Counted from the stretch's first letter, positions 6,497-14,091 are shown. The stretch is DNA of 17,964 bases from an uncultured Collinsella sp. (GCA_902470345.1 CABRGB010000037.1:1-17964), one strand, 5' to 3'. The notes: generated by a model not told the origin, from the letters alone. Translations and numbers: made by a program.

Positions 6497-6551
6497 ATTA
6501 GGGTCCTTAGTCGCTCATAAAGCAAGCGGTATGACAACACGTACTAGATGT

Positions 6552-6581
6552 ATTATACGCAGCGTGCAAGCAAACTGGCAT
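6552..6581 (-). promoter_or_regulatory. Promoter candidate for the membrane-anchored repeat-like protein
   Basis: On the reverse strand a perfect TATAAT (6557-6552) lies 18 bases downstream of ATGCCA (6581-6576, four of six matches to TTGACA). It predicts a leader of about 50 nt before the ATG at 6496. Confidence 0.5.
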
Positions 6582-6619
6582 AAAAGCTCATCGAGGCTGA
6601 GTGCCATCGCTCGCTGCGG

Positions 6620-6625
6620 TACACT
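6620..6625 (+). promoter_or_regulatory. Possible -10 box for the EIIB-VOC pair
   Basis: TACACT lies 34 bases upstream of the EIIB ATG, in the divergent gap. A clear -35 is not seen. Confidence 0.3.
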
Positions 6626-6659
6626 TACCTAAAGTAAACCATGAAGGGAGACATTACCT

Positions 6660-6947
6660 ATGAAGAAGATCGTTTTGGCTTGCGGTGCTGGCGCTGCTAC
6701 TTCCACGCTCGTTGCCCAGAAGGTCGCCACCCTGCTCGACGCCAACGGTTACGCCGGCAAGTATGAGATCGTGCAGTGCGCCATCTCCGAGGCCAAGGAT
6801 TACTGCGACGAGGGCGCCGATCTGCTGATCGCCACCACCGTTGCCCCCGAGGGCCTCACCTGCCCGTACGTGAGCGGCGTGCCCTTCATGACCGGCATGA
6901 ACCGCGTCGCTGCTGAGAAGGCCGTTCTCGACGTCATGGCTCAGTAG
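6660..6947 (+). CDS. PTS system EIIB component, galactitol-type, standing alone
   Basis: This 95-residue protein has the compact EIIB fold of the galactitol/lactose-type families. It starts MKKIVLACGAGAATSTLVAQKV, with C8 in the phosphocysteine loop CGAGAATST. The C-terminal part (LLIATTVAP, VPFMTGMNR) also fits GatB-like EIIB. Such domains accept phosphate from EIIA and pass it to the sugar bound by EIIC. GGGAG about 10 bases before the ATG supports the start. No EIIA or EIIC gene is next to it: the only partner is a VOC-domain gene 11 bases downstream. It may serve a permease encoded elsewhere or have a regulatory role. Confidence 0.85.
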   Translation: MKKIVLACGAGAATSTLVAQKVATLLDANGYAGKYEIVQCAISEAKDYCDEGADLLIATTVAPEGLTCPYVSGVPFMTGMNRVAAEKAVLDVMAQ

Positions 6948-6958
6948 GCGCTGCCTGT

Positions 6959-7333
6959 ATGAATGAGCAGAACGCCAATCCGGTCGAGCTCTTTGGTATG
7001 CGCGTCGCCCATGTGGGCATTAACGCCACCGACCCGGCAGACGCCCTGGAGATTGCGGAGCTGTTCTCGACGATGATGGGTCTGCCCGTCATCGAGACCC
7101 CCGTTTCGTACTTTAACGATTCGCTGGTCGAGATCATGAAGCAGAACGGTCGTGGCGCCAAGGGCCACATTGGCTTTGCCGTCAACGACATCGATGCGGC
7201 CGAGAAGTGGTTTGCCGAGCGCGGGCTCGAGGTTAACGAGGAGTCGCGCGTGCTGCTGCCCGACGGCGGCACCAAGCTCGTGTACTTTAAGCGCGAGTTC
7301 GCCGGCTTCGCCGTGCACCTGTGCCGCGAGTAG
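6959..7333 (+). CDS. VOC-family protein resembling the C-terminal domain of KDPG-aldolase fusions
   Basis: This is a 124-residue single-domain protein. It has VOC/glyoxalase signatures: an early HVGIN strand (18-22), an ELFSTMMGLPV helix, an IEVMK-like VEIMK strand, GAKGHIGFAV carrying the second histidine, and a final FAGFAVHL. The pattern (HVGIN, GRGAKGHIGFAVNDIDAAEKWF, LVYFKREFAGFAVHL) recalls the VOC-like domain fused behind 2-dehydro-3-deoxyphosphogluconate aldolase in some Firmicutes. Here no aldolase domain precedes it. The gene starts 11 bases after the EIIB stop, so the two are likely co-transcribed, and a role in sugar-acid or hexitol metabolism is inferred from that. Substrate unknown. 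Confidence 0.8.
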   Translation: MNEQNANPVELFGMRVAHVGINATDPADALEIAELFSTMMGLPVIETPVSYFNDSLVEIMKQNGRGAKGHIGFAVNDIDAAEKWFAERGLEVNEESRVLLPDGGTKLVYFKREFAGFAVHLCRE

Positions 7334-7357
7334 CGCACAAGCTGCCATAGCTAGCAA

Positions 7358-7394
7358 AAAGGGATAGGGCTGCATAGCCTTATCCCTTTATTTA
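7358..7394 (+). terminator. Rho-independent terminator after the EIIB-VOC pair
   Basis: A 14-bp stem (AAAGGGATAGGGCT with AGCCTTATCCCTTT, one G-U pair) closes a GCAT loop and is followed by ATTTAT. Its A-rich left side could also let it act for reverse-strand transcripts arriving from the kinase gene. Confidence 0.85.
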
Positions 7395-7429
7395 TGCCGA
7401 GGGGTCGACTTTTGCAACGGTCAAAAAAC

Positions 7430-7611
7430 CGAAGTCTAATACTTTTCCGAGAAGTGAACGAGACAAATCGGACCCCCGAAGCATCGACACTTTAAGGGCA
7501 TCGTTTCCTGCGGTTTTGATACTAGAATCCTGTGATTTTACCGACGAAAAATGTGGATGCTTCAGGGGTCCAAAAACAGACGTTCACTTCGCGGAAAAGT
7601 ATTAGACCTCG
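7430..7611. mobile_element. 182-bp MITE-like element, copy 1
   Basis: The element has long imperfect terminal inverted repeats. Its left end CGAAGTCTAATACTTTTCCG is matched by the reverse complement of the right end (CGGAAAAGTATTAGACCTCG) with one mismatch. Further matching blocks follow inward (GAAGTGAACG, and GACCCC-GAAGCATC allowing a mismatch). No coding capacity is present. A second copy of exactly the same length lies in the same orientation at 10464-10645, with about 17 differences and no gaps. No clear target-site duplication was seen. Transcribed, it would fold into a long hairpin. It lies just downstream of the histidine kinase gene. Confidence 0.8.
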
Positions 7612-7628
7612 ATTCACGAGGGGGCTTC

Positions 7629-8924
7629 CTACCGCGGCAGGCGAATCGTAAAGCGGCTGCCGACGCCCTCGACTGAGGTCACGCCAATGACGCCGCCATG
7701 GCTATCGACGATCCACTTGGCGATGGCGAGCCCCAGACCCGAGCCCTGCGCGCCGGCATCGCGTGCGTTGTCGGCGCGGTAGAACCGTTCAAACGCGTGA
7801 GCTGCGGATTCCTGGTTCATGCCGATGCCCTCGTCCTCAACACTTATGTCGATCGCACCCGTGCCCGCATCGGGCGTTATGCCAAATGTGACGGTCGTTC
7901 CCGCACCCGAGTACTTGGCGGCGTTTTGCACGATCACGCGCAGAGCCTGCTTCACGAGCGCCACGTCGACGGGCGCGTTGCAGCGCGGGTCGTTGACAAG
8001 CGCAGCGTCAAAGGCCAGCCGATACGTGTGCGCGACATCGATCATCTGCGATTCCTCGCATACCTCGCCGACCAGTGCGGCCAGGTTGGTATTCGCGCGC
8101 CGCAGGACCGTGCGCCCGGCATCGCCGCGTGCCAAAAACAGCAGCTGCTCCACGAGCTCTTGCATGTGCTCGCTTTCGGCCTTGAGGGACGCGATGGATT
8201 CCGCCAGCACGTCCGGGTCGTCTTTGCCCCAACGGTCGAGCATGTTCACGTAGCCCTGAATCACCGCGATGGGCGTGCGCAGCTCGTGGCTTGCATCGTT
8301 GACAAAGCGCATCTGCTGCAGCTTGGCCTCTTGCATCTGGCGCAGCAGGCGGTTGAGTGCGACCTCGATGCTTGCCAGGTCGGCGTCGCCGGTGGTGACG
8401 CTCGGCGAATCGACGCTTGCGCGCTCGATGGCCTGCTCCAGCGTTTCCATCTTGCCACCGGAGAGCTGCATGCGGCCGAGCTCGTCCACGCGCAGTGCCA
8501 AGTCGTTGAGCGGTGCCATGGTACGGCGCACGCGCCGGGCGCCGCCGAGCATGTTGAGCACGCTGATGACTTGCCAACCCACAACGACAAGGTAGAGAGG
8601 CCATAGCGTGACGAGGTCCTGCGCGAGGGGGAAGGTCTCGGTGGTACGCGCAAGCTCGACGGTATAGGTGAGCGTTGTCAGGTCCCAGCCGCGCGCGGGC
8701 GTCAGCGACATGCCGTGAACGGTGGCGCTGGGAATCCAGCCTGCGGTAAACGCGCTGTCGGGCAGCGTCTGGTTGTATCCATAGACGAGGATCGCCGCCG
8801 CAATCACCATCAGCAGCAGATCGAGCCAGACGTAGCTCATTAGGCGGCGCCACATATAGTCCCAGTTGATGGCGCGGGCGATGGAGGTGACGCGCTTGGC
8901 CTCGGCGTTACTCACGGCAGACAT
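7629..8924 (-). CDS. Sensor histidine kinase (OmpR-partner type)
   Basis: The protein is 431 residues from the ATG at 8924. That start lies inside the end of the response-regulator gene with a 17-bp overlap; the longer open frame upstream is only a shadow of that gene. Two membrane helices (about 33-50 and 104-126) flank a short extracytoplasmic sensor loop of about 55 residues. A HAMP-like/linker segment follows to about 200. The HisKA domain has ASHELRTP with phosphoacceptor H213. The HATPase domain shows the N box QNAAKYS (N334), G1 DEGIGM (364-369), F box FERFYRAD and G2 GSGLGL (394-399). The kinase should phosphorylate the regulator encoded just upstream. The signal is unknown. All catalytic boxes are intact. 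Confidence 0.93.
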   Translation of the reverse strand: MSAVSNAEAKRVTSIARAINWDYMWRRLMSYVWLDLLLMVIAAAILVYGYNQTLPDSAFTAGWIPSATVHGMSLTPARGWDLTTLTYTVELARTTETFPLAQDLVTLWPLYLVVVGWQVISVLNMLGGARRVRRTMAPLNDLALRVDELGRMQLSGGKMETLEQAIERASVDSPSVTTGDADLASIEVALNRLLRQMQEAKLQQMRFVNDASHELRTPIAVIQGYVNMLDRWGKDDPDVLAESIASLKAESEHMQELVEQLLFLARGDAGRTVLRRANTNLAALVGEVCEESQMIDVAHTYRLAFDAALVNDPRCNAPVDVALVKQALRVIVQNAAKYSGAGTTVTFGITPDAGTGAIDISVEDEGIGMNQESAAHAFERFYRADNARDAGAQGSGLGLAIAKWIVDSHGGVIGVTSVEGVGSRFTIRLPR

Positions 8925-9693
8925 AGCCCACCCCGCGCACGGTCTGGATGATGCGGCCGCCGTCGGCGTCCTCGATCTTGGCGCGCAGGTGCGCGATGTG
9001 CACGTCGACGTTGTTGGTGTCGCCCACGTATTCATAGCCCAGTGCTTCGTGCGCGATGCGCTCGCGCGTGAGCACGGTTTCGGCATGCGCCATAAGCAGG
9101 GCGAGAACGTCGAACTCGCGGGCCGTGAGCGCGATGGGTGAGCCTCCGACCGTGACTTCGCGGCGGTCGGGGTCGAGCGCAACCGAGCCCACGGTAAGCG
9201 CGGCGGGGGAGGGCGTGGCAGCGGTCTGGGCCGTGTCGGTTGCCGGGGACATTGTGGCGATACCGGCGGCCGTGCCGCTCGCTACGCCAGCCTCGGCGCT
9301 GGCGCCGCCAACACCCGAAGCCGCCCGCACGGTCTCCGAGCGCTTCAGCGCCACGCGGATCCGTGCGAACAGCTCCTCAATTGCAAACGGCTTGGTCAGG
9401 TAATCGTCGGCGCCGGCATCGAGCCCGGCCACCTTATCCATCACGGCATCGCGCGCGGTGACCATAATCACTGGCACATCCTTGTGCTTGCGGACACGCC
9501 GCAAGACCTCCATGCCGTTGAGCTGCGGCAACAGCACATCGAGCAGAATCAAATCGTAGTCGCGCTCCAGTGCCAGGTCCACGGCGGTGCGGCCATCGGC
9601 GGCGTGCTCCACCTGGTAGCCCTCGTGTTCCAGCTCGAGCGTCACAAAGCGGGCGATTTTCTCCTCGTCCTCTACGATCAGGATCCGTGCCAT
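8908..9693 (-). CDS. OmpR/PhoB-family response regulator
   Basis: This 261-residue protein has a receiver domain at 1-115, with acidic pocket E8-D9, phosphoacceptor D52 (LILLDVLLP), T79 and K101 (LTKPF). A winged-helix DNA-binding domain occupies about 166-261 (LTAREFDVLALL, NNVDVHIAHLRAKIE, IIQTVRGVGYVCRE). The linker between them (about 119-165) is unusually long and of low complexity, rich in Ala, Gly, Thr and Ser. The gene lies 18 bp after the DUF4342 gene and overlaps the kinase gene, so the three form one operon. The operon may be autoregulated, but no binding repeats were identified. Confidence 0.95.
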   Translation of the reverse strand: MARILIVEDEEKIARFVTLELEHEGYQVEHAADGRTAVDLALERDYDLILLDVLLPQLNGMEVLRRVRKHKDVPVIMVTARDAVMDKVAGLDAGADDYLTKPFAIEELFARIRVALKRSETVRAASGVGGASAEAGVASGTAAGIATMSPATDTAQTAATPSPAALTVGSVALDPDRREVTVGGSPIALTAREFDVLALLMAHAETVLTRERIAHEALGYEYVGDTNNVDVHIAHLRAKIEDADGGRIIQTVRGVGYVCRE

Positions 9694-9711
9694 GCGTGCC
9701 CCCGTCTGCGA

Positions 9712-10254
9712 TTACTTGTCGTCGTTCAGATTTTGCTTGATGTCGTCCGCGGCGTCGGCGGCGTGATTCATAAGGTTGTTGATGCTGCCGGGCACGTCGC
9801 CGTCGCTGTCGATGCGGTAGCGCATGCCAAAGAACAGGCCAATCAGCATCAGCCATATCGTGGCGCCCCAGGCAAACAGCGCGATGATTGGGATCAAGAT
9901 AGGAATGTTGAGGATGATCGCATCGCGGCGCGTGGCGATAAACTTGGTGTCCAGGCTCAGACGGAAGAGCTTTTTGAGGTACTCCCATACGCTGTCCATC
10001 TTCTTGGAGAAGTCGGTCTTTTCGCTCGACTTTTCGTAGGCGGCCTGCGCGGCGACCATCTCGGCCGAGGGCTCATCGACCGGCTCGGACTCGGTGGCGG
10101 CGTGCGCTGACGTGGTCTGGGTCTTGCCCTGCGACTCGAGCCAAATGATGGCATCCAAAACGTTGCCGTCGGCAGCGTCGAGCGCCGCCTTGGCATCGGT
10201 GTAGCTCACGTTGCACTTGGCGCGGATAGTTTCAACTTTTTCGAGGTCGTCCAT
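9712..10254 (-). CDS. DUF4342 domain membrane protein with UBA-like N-terminus
   Basis: This is a 180-residue protein. Residues 1-42 (EKVETIRAKCNVSYTDAKAALDAADGNVLDAIIWLE) look like the UBA/EF-Ts-type three-helix domain found at the start of DUF4342 proteins. A charged, flexible stretch follows to about 85. Then comes an amphipathic segment (WEYLKKLFRLSLDTKF) and a hydrophobic hairpin at about 113-143 (ILNIPILIPIIALFAWGATIWLMLIGLFFGM), probably one long or two short membrane helices. The tail is acidic. AAAGGA about 9 bases upstream supports the ATG. As first gene of an operon with the response regulator and kinase, it may be the output, or an accessory sensor, of that system. Its biochemical role is unknown. 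Confidence 0.85.
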   Translation of the reverse strand: MDDLEKVETIRAKCNVSYTDAKAALDAADGNVLDAIIWLESQGKTQTTSAHAATESEPVDEPSAEMVAAQAAYEKSSEKTDFSKKMDSVWEYLKKLFRLSLDTKFIATRRDAIILNIPILIPIIALFAWGATIWLMLIGLFFGMRYRIDSDGDVPGSINNLMNHAADAADDIKQNLNDDK

Positions 10255-10284
10255 GACCTGTCCTTTCGTTCGATGGGCGCGACG

Positions 10285-10301
10285 CCGGGCGATCTGCCCG
10301 G
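10285..10301 (-). other. Hairpin in the 5' leader of the DUF4342 operon
   Basis: CCGGGC-GATCT-GCCCGG forms a 6-bp stem with a 5-base loop. It lies about 30 bases upstream of the DUF4342 ATG, within the expected leader of about 110 nt. A further GGCGG/CCGCC pairing lies nearby (about 10319-10342). A regulatory role is not shown. Confidence 0.3.
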
Positions 10302-10367
10302 GCGCGAGCGTTGCGTTCGGCGGTCTGCGTTGCGCCGCCCCGCCCTTGGTCGAACTCTATAGTGCAG

Positions 10368-10395
10368 GTTATAGATTAAGCGATTCTTGAGCCAA
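10368..10395 (-). promoter_or_regulatory. Promoter candidate for the DUF4342-response regulator-kinase operon
   Basis: On the reverse strand TTGGCT (10395-10390) and TATAAC (10373-10368) are separated by 16 bases. They match sigma-70-type boxes at four and five of six positions. It predicts a GC-rich leader of about 107 nt. Confidence 0.45.
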
Positions 10396-10463
10396 GATTA
10401 ATGTTGGATGAGTTTTTGGGTGGCGGTGGGGAAGGAAGAGGTGTCCTTCTGGGTAGCTAGCAG

Positions 10464-10645
10464 CGAGGTCTAATACTTTTCCGAGAAGTGAACGAGCTAA
10501 AACGGACCCCTGAAGCATCGACACTTTAGAGGTGCCGTTTCCTGCGGTTTCGGTGCTGGAATCCCGTGATTTTGCCGACGAAAAATGTGGATGCTTCAGG
10601 GGTCCTAAAACAGACGTTCACTTCGCGGAAAAGTATTAGACCTCG
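10464..10645. mobile_element. 182-bp MITE-like element, copy 2
   Basis: This copy has cleaner ends than copy 1. The outer 20 bases (CGAGGTCTAATACTTTTCCG) are a perfect inverted repeat of the right end. After one mismatch come 10 more matching bases (GAAGTGAACG), and further in GACCCCTGAAGCATC is matched over 15 bases. The core of roughly 45 bp is not symmetrical. It lies in the divergent gap between the DUF4342 operon and the Nudix gene, in the same orientation as copy 1, and has no ORF. Any transposase would have to act in trans. Confidence 0.8.
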
Positions 10646-10740
10646 ATAGCGGTGGATGGGGTACCGGTGTAAAGCGGCGTCAAGGGTTGGTCGAGCAGGC
10701 GGTTTTCAGGCGACTGGGGCATGGCGGGCGGTCGATCGCC

Positions 10741-10746
10741 TATACT
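10741..10746 (+). promoter_or_regulatory. Possible -10 box for the Nudix gene
   Basis: TATACT lies 33 bases upstream of the Nudix ATG. No convincing -35 box is seen at 16-18 bases. Confidence 0.4.
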
Positions 10747-10779
10747 GGTTGGGCTCAACTGGAGAGGTGATGGCTAGTT

Positions 10780-11175
10780 ATGAAATCAATCAATGTTGCA
10801 GCAGCGGTTATTCAGAAGGACGGAAAAATCCTGAGCTGCCAGCGCGGCTATGGCGAGTTTAAAGACGGCTGGGAATTTCCGGGCGGCAAGCTCGAGCCGG
10901 GCGAGACCGGCGAGCAGGCAATTGTGCGCGAGATTCAAGAAGAGCTCGAGGTCACGATCGGTAACCTCGACTATCTTTGCACGGTCGAACACGATTACGA
11001 GACGTTCCACCTGTCGATGCAGTGCTACCTGGCTACCATTCTTTCGGGGGAGTTCAAAGAGCATGCTCACGAGGATATGAAATGGCTTGATACCAATAAC
11101 CTGTGGGATGTCGATTGGCTTCCGGCGGACGTTAAAGTCGTTAGGGAGCTCGAAAAGAAACTCGGGCTTAAGTAA
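10780..11175 (+). CDS. Nudix hydrolase, MutT-like (deoxy)nucleoside triphosphate pyrophosphohydrolase
   Basis: This 131-residue single Nudix domain carries the Nudix box from G36 to V58: G-KLEPG-E42, then R50-E51 and E54-E55. The box glycine is replaced by E57, which occurs in other MutT-like members. The WEFPGGKLEPGE run and the small size fit MutT/CTP-pyrophosphohydrolase enzymes, which remove oxidised or excess nucleotides. The exact substrate cannot be told. The ATG at 10780 is chosen, with GGAGAGG about 12 bases upstream; another ATG at 10770 is out of frame. It converges on the PLD-helicase gene and shares a terminator with it. Confidence 0.9.
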   Translation: MKSINVAAAVIQKDGKILSCQRGYGEFKDGWEFPGGKLEPGETGEQAIVREIQEELEVTIGNLDYLCTVEHDYETFHLSMQCYLATILSGEFKEHAHEDMKWLDTNNLWDVDWLPADVKVVRELEKKLGLK

Positions 11176-11176
11176 G

Positions 11177-11213
11177 AAAGGGGCGGGCGTCACATGGCGG
11201 CTCGCCCCTTTTT
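11177..11213. terminator. Bidirectional terminator between Nudix and helicase genes
   Basis: A 12-bp stem (AAAGGGGCGGGC with GCTCGCCCCTTT, one G-U pair) has A residues on its left side and TTTTT on its right. It can therefore end transcripts from both directions. It starts 2 bases after the Nudix stop codon and ends 2 bases before the helicase stop. Confidence 0.85.
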
Positions 11214-11214
11214 G

Positions 11215-14091
11215 TTACTCGGCCGCGCTCAAATCGCTGAGCATAAACTCGTAAATGTCTTGCCTCACGGGTGCGTTGAGCTCATATTCGATTTCGACGG
11301 CGTTGTCGCCGCTCTTAGTTTTTATAGCTTCGAACTCGCCGGTCGGATGCATTTCGCCTAAGAAATAGAACTCCTTGCCGCCCTTATCGTCCTTGTTCTT
11401 TCGCATAAACAAATACGTCTTCAGGCCGTTTTCCGGCCATGCCTGCAGTCGCAGAATCTCGGGGGAGTTGAGCTTGCGGTTGCCCTTCGAGATTGCGATG
11501 AGCTTGCTCGGCGAAACAAAGCGGTCTTCATACTGAATTGACTCACTAATGTCGGGTGCCTTGTCATAGTTAATAAACACGGGGAATGTATTGGTCTTCT
11601 CGTCGTAAAAATAGCCGCCGAGATTTTGGCCGTTGATGTTCTTTTCCCAGTTCATCAAGCGGCAAACCTCTTCGTACGTGTACTTGGCGTTGAGAACGAA
11701 ATTTGTGTTTTCGTACGTCTCGGCATAGTCGAGTCGGTTGCGCGCAATACCAAAATCCAGCACTTCGAGAATCTGACGCTTGAACTCTGCGTTGCGCAGG
11801 GCGCTCGCAAACGCTTCGGTCAGACGAGGTCCGGTACCATCGTCAATAAGCAGGGAAACGAAATCCTTAGGAGTGGCAAAGTCGCCCTTAAGGACAGCGA
11901 TTGCCGACCTAACGGCGCTGTCCTTAAGCTGTGCGCGGTAATTTCTAAACGCAGCCTCGCGCATATGCCGATAGCCCTCGTGTCCGGCTTCGACAAGCGT
12001 TTGAAGCAAATAGAGGTCTTCGAATCGCTTGCCCGCGGCAAGTTTTTGAGAAATGAATTTGAGAATCTTGGTTTGATCAGAGGAAAATTGAACCGTGTAG
12101 TCTGGCTCGTATTTGGAAAGAAATGCGTGGTAGGACCCCAGGCCACTATTCTTGAAGATAAGCAGCGGATCGATGGAGCCGTTACGATCAAATTCGAGCA
12201 ACGAGGGAATCTTGCCGAGTTTTTGGCGCAAGTCGAGATATTCGTTTTTCAAAAACCTGACGGAGGTGAAATCGCCGCCGTCGATGGCCTTGTAAATGCG
12301 TGCCTCGGAAATACGATCGAAGCTCACGGTCGAGCATCCGGGGATCGCCGAATCGCCCTCTTGGACAAGACGGCGCAGGCGGTCTTTGTTATACGTCTTG
12401 TCACCCGAAAGCGCGATGGGCACCAAGAAGTTGCTCTGGTAGTTGCCAATAAAGTCGAGAACCAGTGCGTATTCCTTGCCATCATTCAGACGCAAACCTC
12501 GTCCGAGCTGTTGAATAAAGATGATTGCGGAGTCGGTGCGTCGAAGCATGATGATCTGATTGAGCGAGGGGATGTCGACGCCTTCGTTCATGATATCGAC
12601 CGAGAAAATGTATTCGAGCTCGCCGGCTTCAAGTCGGCTAATCGCGGCATCGCGGACCTCATCGGAATCTTGGCCGCTAATCGCAGCCGTTCGATATCCG
12701 AGAGCGTTGAATTTGCGCGACAGCTCTTCTGCCTCGGCGTTTCGATTGCAGAAAATTAAGCCCTTGCGGTTGCTTTTGGTGACGCTATACTCTTCGATTT
12801 TCTCGGTGATGTGACGCACGCGCTCATCGGACGTCAAGCGCCCGAACAGAGCGGTATCTTCGACCGTCTCATCGTCAATCTCTAGATCGTGAATGCCAAA
12901 ATAATGGAAGGGGGCAAGCATCTCCTCGGCCAAAGCGTCCTGCAGCGTGATCTGGAACGCGATGACGTGATTGAAAAGGGCAAAGACGTCATAGCCGTCG
13001 GTGCGATTGGGCGTAGCGGTCATACCCAGATAAAACCGAGGCGCAAAGTGCGACATGATGGATTGGTAACCCTGGGATCCCGTGCGGTGGGCCTCGTCGA
13101 TGACGATGTAGTCGAACTCATCGGGACGGAAATCGCTCAAATGTTTGGCGACCGAAGAACACATGGCAAACACGCAGGTAGCATTGCTTATATTCTTGCC
13201 AGTTTGATAGGTGTCGAACGTATAGGTACTACCTAAGAGGCGTTCGTAGCTTGCGCGGGAGGCGTCGATAATGCGCCGGCGGTGCGCAAGAAAGAGGACA
13301 CGCCGGGGTTTAGTTGCGAGCACGTCGAACGCCGAAAGGAAGGTCTTGCCGGTGCCGGTTGCCGAGACCAGCAGGGCGCGGGTCTCGCCCTTGCGGTGGA
13401 TTACGCCGAGCGCCTCAAGGGCGCGCTGCTGCATTTTATTGGGCTTGATTTCTTCGAGGTCATTCTGCGCCGGCGTTTCAGCAGATCTGAATGTCGGTTT
13501 CGATTTGGGCTTTGGCGGACGTGCCGATCGATATGCGGCATAGTTCTCAATCCAGTCTTGGGAAAGCAAAACGGTTGAGGTGTCGTTCCACAACGAATTG
13601 AACTCGCCCCTCAGTTCGCCGAGTAAGCGGCTGTTCTCGACAGTCTGGTACAGCACGTTCCATTCTTTATTACAGGTGAGGGCGGTCTGCGTCATGTTCG
13701 AGCTGCCGACGATGACCGTGCTGGTTTCGCCCTTATCAAAAATATATCCCTTGGCATGCAAATTACCTTGGAATACGCGAACTTCCATGTTGTCGTATTC
13801 CAGGAGCTTGCGAAAGGCGTCGGGTGAGTTGAAGTTGAGATAGGTGGACGTGAGCAGCCTGCCCTTAATGCCACGCTGTTTGAGCTCCTGGAACGTCTCG
13901 ACCAGGATTTGAAGGCCGCCGTCTGCAACAAACGCTACGCAAAAGTCAAAAGAGCTGCAGGTTGAGAGCTGCTCTTTGATAACGGATAGTAGTGTTCCGC
14001 CTGTCGCCTTCGAGTTGGCGATGAGCTTGGGTGAATCGTTCTCGCGTGCAAGCGAGTCGAATTCAATATCAATCTGCTGCTGCGTAGTCAT
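11215..14091 (-). CDS. PLD nuclease-like - SF2 DEAD/DEAH helicase - DUF3427 protein
   Basis: The protein is 958 residues from the ATG at 14091; the frame reaches a TTG at 14100, which is less likely because AAAGG is then too close. The N-terminal phospholipase D-like domain has HAKGYIF (H112, K114) and GSSN (N132), one HKD half-site, so an active site would need a dimer. The SF2 helicase core follows: Walker A SATGTGKT (243-250), DEAH (332-335), TAT (358-360), a motif V EGVDIP region, and motif VI QQLGRGLR (527-534). The C-terminal region (about 720-958) fits DUF3427. Related PLD-helicase proteins occur in accessory and defence-type loci. The gene is long, single and AT-richer than its neighbours, suggesting acquisition. 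Target not known. Confidence 0.92.
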   Translation of the reverse strand: MTTQQQIDIEFDSLARENDSPKLIANSKATGGTLLSVIKEQLSTCSSFDFCVAFVADGGLQILVETFQELKQRGIKGRLLTSTYLNFNSPDAFRKLLEYDNMEVRVFQGNLHAKGYIFDKGETSTVIVGSSNMTQTALTCNKEWNVLYQTVENSRLLGELRGEFNSLWNDTSTVLLSQDWIENYAAYRSARPPKPKSKPTFRSAETPAQNDLEEIKPNKMQQRALEALGVIHRKGETRALLVSATGTGKTFLSAFDVLATKPRRVLFLAHRRRIIDASRASYERLLGSTYTFDTYQTGKNISNATCVFAMCSSVAKHLSDFRPDEFDYIVIDEAHRTGSQGYQSIMSHFAPRFYLGMTATPNRTDGYDVFALFNHVIAFQITLQDALAEEMLAPFHYFGIHDLEIDDETVEDTALFGRLTSDERVRHITEKIEEYSVTKSNRKGLIFCNRNAEAEELSRKFNALGYRTAAISGQDSDEVRDAAISRLEAGELEYIFSVDIMNEGVDIPSLNQIIMLRRTDSAIIFIQQLGRGLRLNDGKEYALVLDFIGNYQSNFLVPIALSGDKTYNKDRLRRLVQEGDSAIPGCSTVSFDRISEARIYKAIDGGDFTSVRFLKNEYLDLRQKLGKIPSLLEFDRNGSIDPLLIFKNSGLGSYHAFLSKYEPDYTVQFSSDQTKILKFISQKLAAGKRFEDLYLLQTLVEAGHEGYRHMREAAFRNYRAQLKDSAVRSAIAVLKGDFATPKDFVSLLIDDGTGPRLTEAFASALRNAEFKRQILEVLDFGIARNRLDYAETYENTNFVLNAKYTYEEVCRLMNWEKNINGQNLGGYFYDEKTNTFPVFINYDKAPDISESIQYEDRFVSPSKLIAISKGNRKLNSPEILRLQAWPENGLKTYLFMRKNKDDKGGKEFYFLGEMHPTGEFEAIKTKSGDNAVEIEYELNAPVRQDIYEFMLSDLSAAE

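Noticed and set aside
7430..7611. Insertion sequence
   Set aside because: No transposase frame fits in 182 bp; called a non-autonomous MITE-like element instead.
8925..9182. 86-residue N-terminal extension of the histidine kinase
   Set aside because: It is the response-regulator gene read in another frame; the overlapping ATG at 8924 is the natural start.
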